From JAWVFM01 sp963771655 (GTDB lineage Bacteria > Actinomycetota > Thermoleophilia > Solirubrobacterales > 70-9), in NCBI GenBank assembly GCA_963771655.1, contig CAVYUG010000004.1:598266-662265 (forward strand): a DNA stretch of 64,000 bases, in the 5' to 3' direction. The notes below the pieces were generated by a model. It ran no database searches, was not told the DNA's origin, and saw only the letters and a program-made list of their open reading frames with translations. The position numbers and the translations under genes are program-made. The first letter of the stretch is position 1; every line of letters starts with the position of its first letter. Below are positions 50,533-64,000 of the stretch, in pieces.

Positions 50533-51108
50533 ATGGCTAAGACGAGAGCGCAGCGCAAGGCGGAGCAGCGGCGCCGGCAGGCCGAGGCGGCTCGCGGCGG
50601 CGACGGCGCAGAGACCTCGAAGGCGCAGCACCGCACGCAGGTCCCCGAGACCGCCGACGTGATCGAGGCCGAGCTCGCGGAGCAGGGCGCCGACCTCGTC
50701 GAGCTCGCCTCCGAGACGGCCGAGGAGGCCGACGCCCAGCGCGCCGCGGAGGCCGCCCCGGCCCCCTCGCGCGCCGATGTGGGCAAGCCCACGGAGGTCG
50801 CGGAGGAGGCGGCGCCGGACCGGATCTCGCGGCGCGAGCGCAAGCGCGCGGAGCGGGAGAAGGCGCGGCGGGCGAAGGAGTCGGTGGAGCGGCGCCAGCG
50901 GTCGCAGGCGGCCGCGCCCGAGCGCCAGCGGGGCCGAGTGATCGGCTTCCTGATCTCCTGCTGGGCGGAGCTCAAGCGCGTTCAGTGGCCGGACCGGGAG
51001 ACGCTAATCCAGGCCTCGGCGGTGACCATCCTCTTCATCGCGATCGCGGCCGTCTACCTCGGCGCGCTCGACACGATCTTCAACTTCCTCGTTCAGCACC
51101 TGCTCTGA
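50533..51108 (+). CDS. secE: Protein translocase subunit SecE
   Basis: The SecE domain is at about residues 134-191 (FLISCWAELKRVQWPDRETL then one membrane helix). The first 130 residues are a charged extension rich in Ala, Glu, Arg and Lys, far longer than in most SecE. The position between rpmG and nusG supports the call. It is part of the SecYEG channel. Confidence 0.92.
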   Translation: MAKTRAQRKAEQRRRQAEAARGGDGAETSKAQHRTQVPETADVIEAELAEQGADLVELASETAEEADAQRAAEAAPAPSRADVGKPTEVAEEAAPDRISRRERKRAEREKARRAKESVERRQRSQAAAPERQRGRVIGFLISCWAELKRVQWPDRETLIQASAVTILFIAIAAVYLGALDTIFNFLVQHLL

Positions 51109-51124
51109 TCAGAGGGTCAAACTC

Positions 51125-51652
51125 ATGTTTCGCTGGTACGTCATCAACACCTACTCTGGCCACGAGAACAAGGTTCGCCAGAACCTCGAGCACCGCATCG
51201 AGACGATGGGGCAGCGCAACAGGGTGCGCCAGGTGCTGGTTCCGACCGAGCAGGTCTCCGAGCTAAAGGACGGCCAGCGGGTCCAGGTCGAGAAGCGGAC
51301 GATGCCCGGCTACGTCCTCGTCCAGATGGAGATGACCGACGACGCGTGGGGGCTCGTGAAGAACACTCCGGGCGTCACCGGCTTCGTCGGCTCGCGCAAC
51401 AAGCCGGTGCCGCTCTCGCAGCCCGAGGTCGATCGCCTGCTGCACCGCGACGCGGACGGCGCCGAGCGCCCGAGGGCGCGGGCCCAGTTCGCCATCGGGG
51501 AGACGGTCAAGGTCATCTCGGGGCCACTGTCCGACTTCTCGGGCGAGATCGCCGAGATCAACGAGGACGCGGCCAAGCTCAAGGTGCTCGTCTCCATCTT
51601 CGGCCGCGAGACGCCGGTCGAGGTGACCTACGACCAGGTAAAGAAGCTTTAG
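51125..51652 (+). CDS. nusG: Transcription termination/antitermination factor NusG
   Basis: The 175-residue product has the NGN domain (MFRWYVINTYSGHENKV, MPGYVLVQMEM) and a KOW domain (IGETVKVISGPLSDFSGEI). It binds RNA polymerase and Rho or S10. It begins 17 bp after secE and is followed by the first copy of the paired-hairpin RNA element. Confidence 0.96.
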   Translation: MFRWYVINTYSGHENKVRQNLEHRIETMGQRNRVRQVLVPTEQVSELKDGQRVQVEKRTMPGYVLVQMEMTDDAWGLVKNTPGVTGFVGSRNKPVPLSQPEVDRLLHRDADGAERPRARAQFAIGETVKVISGPLSDFSGEIAEINEDAAKLKVLVSIFGRETPVEVTYDQVKKL

Positions 51653-51662
51653 CTTCTGGTCC

Positions 51663-51718
51663 GGTGAGGATCTTTCGATCCGAAAGCAGCATGTAAGGAT
51701 GCCGTAGGCATCCGCAAG
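51663..51718 (+). ncRNA. Paired-hairpin RNA element, copy 1 (before rplK)
   Basis: The element is GGTGA, stem GGATC/GATCC with loop TTTC, linker GAAAGCAGCATGTAA, stem GGATGCC/GGCATCC with loop GTA, then GCAAG. It lies in the 91-bp nusG-rplK gap, ending 25 bp before the rplK ATG. A second copy before rplA has identical linkers but different, still complementary stems. This is strong evidence for a structured RNA. Role is probably autogenous control of the L11-L1 genes (inference). Confidence 0.8.
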
Positions 51719-51743
51719 TTATTCAGGAAGCAAGAGAAGCGAA

Positions 51744-52178
51744 ATGGCCAAGAAGGTCCTCACGATGATCAAGCTGCAGATCCCGGCGGGTGCCGCGAAC
51801 CCGGCACCCCCGGTCGGCCCTGCGCTCGGCCAGCACGGGGTCAACATCATGGAGTTCTGCAAGGCGTTCAACGCGCAGACCCAGCAGGACACCGGCACGA
51901 TCATCCCGGTCGAGATCACGGTCTTCGAGGACCGCTCGTTCACCTTCATCACGAAGACTCCGCCGGCCGCGGTCCTGATCCGCGAGGCGCTCGGAATCGA
52001 GAAGGGCTCGGGCGAGCCGAACCGCGAGAAGGTCGGCCGCCTCACCGCCGAGGCGTGCCGCCAGATCGCCGAGCGGAAGATGCCCGACCTGAACGCGAAC
52101 GACCTCGACGCGGCTTCGAAGATCATCGCCGGGACCGCCCGGTCGATGGGCGTCGAGGTCGAGGGGCAGGAGGTCTGA
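51744..52178 (+). CDS. rplK: 50S ribosomal protein L11
   Basis: The 144-residue product has the L11 signatures IKLQIPAGAANPAPPVGPAL, GQHGVNIMEFCKAFN and TGTIIPVEITVFEDRSFTF. It builds the GTPase-associated stalk base. Start ATG with AAGAGAAG upstream. It is flanked by the two copies of the paired-hairpin element. Confidence 0.97.
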   Translation: MAKKVLTMIKLQIPAGAANPAPPVGPALGQHGVNIMEFCKAFNAQTQQDTGTIIPVEITVFEDRSFTFITKTPPAAVLIREALGIEKGSGEPNREKVGRLTAEACRQIAERKMPDLNANDLDAASKIIAGTARSMGVEVEGQEV

Positions 52179-52179
52179 T

Positions 52180-52234
52180 GGTGAGGGACTTTGTCCCGAA
52201 AGCAGCATGTAAGGGCGCCGCAGGCGCCCGCAAG
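52180..52234 (+). ncRNA. Paired-hairpin RNA element, copy 2 (before rplA)
   Basis: The element is GGTGA, stem GGGAC/GTCCC with loop TTT, linker GAAAGCAGCATGTAA, stem GGGCGCC/GGCGCCC with loop GCA, then GCAAG. It fills nearly all of the 64-bp rplK-rplA gap, ending 8 bp before the rplA ATG, so it could directly control ribosome access. Confidence 0.8.
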
Positions 52235-52242
52235 GGGTTCTG

Positions 52243-52998
52243 ATGGCACACGGCAAGCGCTACCGCAACGCCTACGAGGCGATCGACCGCGACCACCGCT
52301 ACCCCCCTGCGGAGGCCGTCGCCCTCTTGAAGGAGACCGCCGGCGCCAAGTTCGACGAGACGGTCGAGCTGCATTTCAAGCTGGGCGTCAACGTCCGCCA
52401 CGCCGAGGAGCAGCTTCGCGGGACCCTCGCGCTTCCAAACGGTCTCGGGAAGGACGTGACGGTTGCGGTCTTCGCCGAGGGCGACGCCGCGCGCGCCGCC
52501 ACGGACGCCGGTGCCGCTCACGTCGGCGGCGAGGACCTGGCGAAGCGGATCGAGGAGGGGTTCGACGACTTCGACGTCGTGATCGCAACGCCGAGCCTCA
52601 TGGGCCCGGTGGTCTCGAAGCTCGGGCGCATCCTCGGGCCGGCGGGGAAGATGCCGAATCCCAAGGTCGGGACGGTCACTGACGACGTCGCCAAGGCCGT
52701 CGACGAGGCGAAGACCGGAAAGGTCGAGTACCGGACCGACCGCCAGGGCAACGTGCACCTGGCGATCGGGAAGACGAGCTTCGAGCCCCGGGCCCTGCTC
52801 GAGAACTACGCCGCTGTCATCGAGGAGATCGTGCGGGCCAAGCCCGCGGCGGCCAAGGGCCGCTTCCTCGAGTCGATCACCCTGGCGACGACGATGGGCC
52901 CCGGGATCCGAGTCGACGGCTCGAAGGCGACCGAGCGGGACATCCTCGCCGACGCGCTTCCGGCCGGAGCCGAGGAGCCCGCGCCCGCGGCGGCGTAA
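52243..52998 (+). CDS. rplA: 50S ribosomal protein L1
   Basis: The 251-residue product has AVALLKETAGAKFDETVELHF, the L1 core GRILGPAGKMPNPKVGTV and the segment TTMGPGIRVD. L1 binds the L1 stalk of 23S rRNA and in many bacteria represses its own rplKA mRNA. The start ATG is 8 bp after the second RNA element. Confidence 0.97.
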   Translation: MAHGKRYRNAYEAIDRDHRYPPAEAVALLKETAGAKFDETVELHFKLGVNVRHAEEQLRGTLALPNGLGKDVTVAVFAEGDAARAATDAGAAHVGGEDLAKRIEEGFDDFDVVIATPSLMGPVVSKLGRILGPAGKMPNPKVGTVTDDVAKAVDEAKTGKVEYRTDRQGNVHLAIGKTSFEPRALLENYAAVIEEIVRAKPAAAKGRFLESITLATTMGPGIRVDGSKATERDILADALPAGAEEPAPAAA

Positions 52999-53014
52999 AG
53001 GAGGGCTTCCGCTA

Positions 53015-53138
53015 CCATCGCGCCCGACAACCTTCGCCTGCCGAAGACCGCTGGCCGTGAACCCGTAAGTCCAGCGCAGGTGGTGCCCGGCGACCGTTCC
53101 CGAGCCCGCCCGTGCCTTCGGCCCCGGCGGGTTTTTTC
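53015..53138 (+). promoter_or_regulatory. Ribosomal protein L10 leader with attenuator
   Basis: The 140-bp rplA-rplJ gap has the layout of the L10 leader that L10-L7/L12 binds to repress rplJL. It includes CCTGCCGAAGACCGCTGG and the CCAGCGCAGG strand that pairs back. Near the end CCCGCC (53105-53110) pairs with GGCGGG (53126-53131), followed by six T ending 1 bp before the ATG. This terminator could also hide the ribosome site. The call rests on position and fold; a covariance-model search was not run. Confidence 0.75.
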
Positions 53139-53841
53139 ATGGACAAGGAACAGAAAGCAGCCGTAGTCGAGGAGATCGCGTCCGACCTGTCGGAGGCGCA
53201 GGCGATCTTCGCGATCGACTACCGCGGCATCAGCGTTCCCGAGGCGGCGGAGCTGCGCGGGAGGCTCGGCGAGGCGGATGCGACCTTCAAGATCGTCAAG
53301 AACCGCCTCGCGAAGCGGGCGGCCGAGCAGGCCGGCCAGGACGGCCTCGAGCCGTTGCTCGAAGGGCCGACCGCACTCACCTACGTCGCCGGCGACCCGG
53401 TCGTCGCGGCGAAGGCCATCTCCACCTTCTCACGCGAGCACGAGGTTCTCACCTACAAGGGCGGGTTCATGGACGGCGCGGCGCTCGACGCCGACGGGTT
53501 CATGGCGATCGCCCGCCTGCCGGGCCTCGACGTCCTGCACGGCCAGCTCGTCGGGCTGGCGGCGAGCCCGCTCACGGGGCTCGTCCGCGGCCTCGGCTCG
53601 CTGATGTCGGGGCTCGCGGTGGCGCTCGGGCAGGTTGCCGAGCAGGGCCTCGTGGGCGGTGAGGAGGCCCCGGAGGCGCCGGCCGAGGAGGAGGCGGAGC
53701 CGGAGGCCGAGGCGGAGCCCGAGCGAAGCGGAGCCCGAAGTCGAAGCGCAAGAGGCTGGCGAGGAGGAGCCGCAGGCCGAGCCGAGCGGAGGCCGAAGCC
53801 GAGCCCGAGGCCGAGGCGACGAGGAGGCGGACGGCGATTGA
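53139..53841 (+). CDS. rplJ: 50S ribosomal protein L10, frame break in the acidic tail
   Basis: The first 170 residues are normal L10 (ASDLSEAQAIFAIDYRGISV, FKIVKNRLAKRAAEQAG, EGPTALTYVAGDP). After about 53735 the start frame turns Arg-rich and stays open to 54185, running through rplL out of frame. The +1-related frame instead continues the acidic tail (SEAEPEVEAQEAGEEEPQAE) and stops at 53841. A one-base gain in the GC-rich Glu-codon repeat explains this. ATG at 53139 follows the attenuator T-run. Confidence 0.85.
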
Positions 53842-53950
53842 CGATTGGGGATTCCGCCGCCTATGGCCGGCTTCAACCCCAAACGGCCGACCGCGCCGCC
53901 CCCCTAAGTGAAATTTTGAAGAACCAAGAAACGAAACGAGGACTGACCAG

Positions 53951-54343
53951 ATGGCTACGAAGGTTTCAACCGAGGACTGGATCGAGGAGCTCAAGGGCAT
54001 CTCCGTGCTCGAGCTGTCCGAGCGCATCAAGGCGCTCGAGGAGGAGTTCGGCGTCTCCGCGACGGCCGTGGCGGCGGCTGCTCCCGCGGCTGCCGGCGGC
54101 GCTGGCGCCGACGGCGCCGGCGAGGAGGAGTCGAGCACCGTCGACGTGCACCTCACCGGTGTCGGCGACAAGAAGATCCAGGTGATCAAGGCCGTTCGCG
54201 GCGCCGTCGGACTCGGCCTCAAGGAGGCCAAGGCCCTCGTCGACTCGCACCCCACCGCCATCAAGGAGGGGGTCGACCGCGAGGAGGCCGAGCAGCTCAA
54301 GGCCCAGCTCGAGGAGGCCGGCGGCGAGGTCGAGCTAAAATAA
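53951..54343 (+). CDS. rplL: 50S ribosomal protein L7/L12
   Basis: The 130-residue product has the dimer domain (IEELKGISVLELSERIKAL), an Ala/Gly hinge and the factor-binding domain (KIQVIKAVRGAVGLGLKEAKALV). It recruits translation factors. ATG with AACGAGGA upstream, 109 bp after the likely rplJ stop. Confidence 0.97.
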   Translation: MATKVSTEDWIEELKGISVLELSERIKALEEEFGVSATAVAAAAPAAAGGAGADGAGEEESSTVDVHLTGVGDKKIQVIKAVRGAVGLGLKEAKALVDSHPTAIKEGVDREEAEQLKAQLEEAGGEVELK

Positions 54344-54397
54344 CGTCAGCTGGAGTTCGGGCAGCACGCGGGTCCGGCGCGGCGCAGTGCGCCACGC

Positions 54398-54427
54398 TTG
54401 ACTTAGGCAGGACCGGTGTGTTAATCT
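54398..54427 (+). promoter_or_regulatory. Sigma-70 promoter for rpoBC
   Basis: In the 165-bp rplL-rpoB gap TTGACT (54398-54403) and TAATCT (54422-54427) are 18 bp apart. The expected start site is near 54434, leaving a leader of about 75 nt before the rpoB TTG. It would let rpoBC be made apart from the ribosomal genes. Confidence 0.65.
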
Positions 54428-54508
54428 GTGCGGTCGCGCGCCGTTGGCCCCTTTTGCCCGATCTCTCGCGCTAGTTCGCCCTGTTCGTCCATCTGAGGAG
54501 TCGCCCAG

Positions 54509-62108
<7,600 letters not shown>

Positions 62109-62111
62109 CTC

Positions 62112-62465
62112 ACGGCAGACCACGCGCTTCTCTACGACGGGGACTGCGGTTTCTGCCGCTGGTCGCTTTACGTGATCCTTCGCTGGGATCGCCATGACCG
62201 GCTCCGGCCGGTCGAGATCCAGGGCGCCGATGGGGAGGGGCTCCTCGCCGGCATGCCCGAGTCCGAGCGCTTGGCGTCTTGGCATCTCGTGGGGCCTGAC
62301 GGAGAGGTCAGGTCGGGGGGCGCCGGCGCGGCCCCGTTGGCCCGCCTGCTCCCCGGCGGCCGGCCACTCGCCGCCCTCTTCGAGGCCTTCCCGACCGCGA
62401 CCGACCGCACCTACCGCTGGGTGGCCGGACATCGCTGGGCGTTCGGAAGGCTCTTCTCCCGCTAG
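62112..62465 (+). CDS. DCC family thiol-disulfide oxidoreductase-like protein, no canonical start
   Basis: ALLYDGDCGFCRWSLYVILRW carries the DxDCxFC motif of DUF393. The protein continues to 62465 with PLARLLPGGRPLAALFEAFP and is about 115 residues. The frame is the same as rpoC and begins right after its TAG. Between the TAG and the motif there is no ATG, GTG or TTG; the first codons are CTC ACG GCA GAC. The start given (ACG) is a guess. A GTG at 62172 would lose the motif. Confidence 0.65.
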   Translation, partial: TADHALLYDGDCGFCRWSLYVILRWDRHDRLRPVEIQGADGEGLLAGMPESERLASWHLVGPDGEVRSGGAGAAPLARLLPGGRPLAALFEAFPTATDRTYRWVAGHRWAFGRLFSR

Positions 62466-62788
62466 GCCCGCTCCGACTCCGCCGCTCCGCGCGCATGTGC
62501 CAGGCCGGCGCGCGCCGGGGCCGGCGGCGTGAGCACGCGGGTGCGCCCGCCGGGCGGGCAGTCGGGGAGGGGGAGCGCGTCGGGCGCATGCGGGCCGCGG
62601 CGCGGGCTTCGCGGGCCGTTCGGCTCGCGGCGCCAGCGGCGGAAGCCGTGGCTGCCGCCCGGCTCGTCGGCCGGTGCCTCCTCCACCTCCGGCGTCGCCT
62701 TGACGGCCCACCAGACCGTGTAAAGGAGGAATCCGACGGGGATCTTCAGCACGACGGCAAGAAAGATGATCGGCCAAACGCCGTGCAT
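62462..62788 (-). CDS. Small membrane protein with basic Pro-rich tail
   Basis: The 108-residue product has one membrane segment (IIFLAVVLKIPVGFLLYTVWWAV) and a long Pro/Arg/Gly-rich cytoplasmic tail. I recall similar short proteins in related actinobacteria without known function. Its stop overlaps the DCC stop (CTAG). Confidence 0.7.
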   Translation of the reverse strand: MHGVWPIIFLAVVLKIPVGFLLYTVWWAVKATPEVEEAPADEPGGSHGFRRWRREPNGPRSPRRGPHAPDALPLPDCPPGGRTRVLTPPAPARAGLAHARGAAESERA

Positions 62789-62828
62789 CAGCGTCTCTTC
62801 CTTCCGCGCCCGGACACCGTCACTCGCC

Positions 62829-63326
62829 TCACGGTTGAGTGTAACCCGCGTCCACCCACCGAAGCAGCGCGTCCGTGAGGTCCTCCGTGAGCCCTGTGAA
62901 CGGCTCGGTCGGGACCAGCAGCGTCGGCGCCGAACGGGATGCCGCCCAGGAGTGGCAGGACTCGTCGAGGCAGTCGTCGATCCAGGCGAGCGGCTGATCG
63001 CGGGCGTAGTCGTCGATCGGCCCGATCTTCCAATGGGCGGAGCCGAAGCGAGCCTTGCCGTCGAAGGTGAGGTACGGAAGGTCGCCGTCGAGCCCGAGCA
63101 GCTGTGGCAGCCGCTCGTTCGCGCGGTCCTCCCAGCCGGTCGCCCAGACCACCTCGTAGCGCTCGGCGAGTCGCTTGATGCGGCCGCCCACGTTGTCGGA
63201 GATGCAGTGCGCGATCCCGTTGATGAGGTGAAAGCGGCCGGGGGCGTCGTGCGGCGGGCCCTCGAAGCCGAAGAGGCTGATGACTCCGTCGACGTCGAGG
63301 GCGAGGATCGGGCGCTCGTCGCTCAC
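62829..63326 (-). CDS. HAD-like hydrolase domain protein
   Basis: The 165-residue product has the HAD motif 1 variant LALDVDGVI, VVWATGWEDRANERL and LAWIDDCLD for the late acidic motif. It resembles the small HAD domains seen in Swiss-Army-Knife RNA-repair systems. The nucleophile Asp is kept. No repair partner is adjacent. ATG start. Confidence 0.8.
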   Translation of the reverse strand: MSDERPILALDVDGVISLFGFEGPPHDAPGRFHLINGIAHCISDNVGGRIKRLAERYEVVWATGWEDRANERLPQLLGLDGDLPYLTFDGKARFGSAHWKIGPIDDYARDQPLAWIDDCLDESCHSWAASRSAPTLLVPTEPFTGLTEDLTDALLRWVDAGYTQP

Positions 63327-63374
63327 GGCAACTGAATGTAGTAGCCCACCCTCCCCTCGCTACACTGCTCCGCC

Positions 63375-63767
63375 GTGCCGAGCACCAATCAGCTGATCAG
63401 AATAGGCCGCAGGCGGCCCCTGAAAAAGGTCACCACCCCTGGCCTCAAGTCCGGCTCGGGCGCGAAGAAGCGCGTCGCGGCGCCGCAGCGGCGCGGCGTC
63501 TGCACCCGCGTCGCCACGGTGACGCCGAAGAAGCCGAACTCGGCGCTGCGCAAGATCGCCCGCGTCCGGCTGACCAACGGCATGGAGGTCACGTCGTACA
63601 TCCCCGGCGAGGGCCACAACCTTCAGGAGCACTCGGTGGTCCTCATCCGCGGCGGTCGCGTCAAGGACCTTCCGGGCGTTCGCTACAAGGTGGTTCGCGG
63701 CACCCTTGACGCCTCGGGCGTCTCCGACCGCAAGCAGTCGCGGTCGCGCTACGGCGTCAAGAAGTAA
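63375..63767 (+). CDS. rpsL: 30S ribosomal protein S12
   Basis: The 130-residue product has NQLIRIGRRRPLKK, RRGVCTRVATVTPKKPNSALRK and the highly conserved GHNLQEHSVVLIRGGRVKDLPG. Compared with the common 124-residue form, it has an insertion of about eight residues (SGAKKRVAAP) before RRGVCTR. GTG start. The stop overlaps rpsG (TAATG). Confidence 0.97.
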   Translation: MPSTNQLIRIGRRRPLKKVTTPGLKSGSGAKKRVAAPQRRGVCTRVATVTPKKPNSALRKIARVRLTNGMEVTSYIPGEGHNLQEHSVVLIRGGRVKDLPGVRYKVVRGTLDASGVSDRKQSRSRYGVKK

Positions 63768-64000
63768 TGCCTCGCCGCGCCCGCGCAGCCATTCGCCCCG
63801 TCGAGCCCGACTCGCAGCACCGCAGCCGGCTCGTTCAGCAGGTCATCAACAAGGTGATGACCGCGGGCAAGAAGTCCCTCGCCGAGCGGATCGTCTACGA
63901 CGCGCTCGCCATCGTCGGCGAGCGCACGAACCGCGAGCCCGTGGAGGTGCTCGAGGAGGCGATCAAGGAGCTGACCCCGTCGCTCGAGGTCCGATCCCGC
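63767..64000 (+). CDS. rpsG: 30S ribosomal protein S7, 5' part
   Basis: The first 78 residues are seen (MPRRARAAIRPVEPDSQ, LVQQVINKVMTAGKKSLAERIVYDAL); the gene runs off the window. The ATG shares a base with the rpsL stop codon. Confidence 0.95.
   Translation, partial: MPRRARAAIRPVEPDSQHRSRLVQQVINKVMTAGKKSLAERIVYDALAIVGERTNREPVEVLEEAIKELTPSLEVRSR

Overview
This window is GC-rich bacterial chromosome. The gene content suggests a high-GC actinobacterium of the Thermoleophilia (Solirubrobacterales or Gaiellales) type. Pointers are a six-gene MCE cluster, class II (B12) ribonucleotide reductase with NrdR, an archaeal-style TopA, an MptA/FolE2-type GTP cyclohydrolase, a DUF6421 protein, two MarR-free but TetR- and Lrp-controlled loci, and frequent GTG/TTG starts with ATGA or GTGA couplings. 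The taxonomic call is an inference from gene families and was not tested by a search.

Layout. 0-12.5 kb: bifunctional AdhE, then six translationally coupled MCE (MlaD-type) genes and a secreted protein. 12.5-17.1 kb: UspA, apt, and the nrdR-nrdJ operon behind two NrdR boxes. 17.3-25.4 kb: hemolysin III-type membrane protein, TetR with two operators and a cupin target, enoyl-CoA hydratase, VOC protein, siroheme-type dehydrogenase, cytochrome P450, polysaccharide deacetylase and membrane proteins. 25.5-32.0 kb: topA-tmk-holB followed by a two-component system. 32-46 kb: tRNA-Thr(CGT), glycosyltransferases, UDG family 5, a malic-enzyme fragment, pgsA, MptA, the primary sigma factor, tRNA-Tyr joined to a PD-(D/E)XK nuclease frame, a GH5 enzyme, an Lrp regulator opposite a DUF6421 fusion, and a DUF2294 operon with a foldable leader. 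46-50 kb: SDR, threonine aldolase, tRNA-Thr(GGT)-FHA-Usp and an acyl-CoA dehydrogenase. 50.3-64 kb: the conserved rpmG-secE-nusG-rplKAJL-rpoBC block, three unrelated small genes, then rpsL-rpsG (cut by the window edge).

Most interesting signals. (1) A roughly 55-nt two-hairpin RNA element occurs twice, just before rplK and just before rplA. Linkers are identical while both stems change by compensating substitutions. (2) All three tRNA genes are tightly joined to protein frames: two tRNA-Thr genes are followed by ATG codons 4 and 2 nt after the tRNA, and tRNA-Tyr has a nuclease frame running into it with no stop. (3) A truncated ACT-malic-enzyme fragment and several genes whose only plausible start is non-canonical (CTG or none). 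(4) Reading-frame breaks in the MCE cluster, in the rplJ tail and at the rpoB end, which may be real or may be sequence errors.
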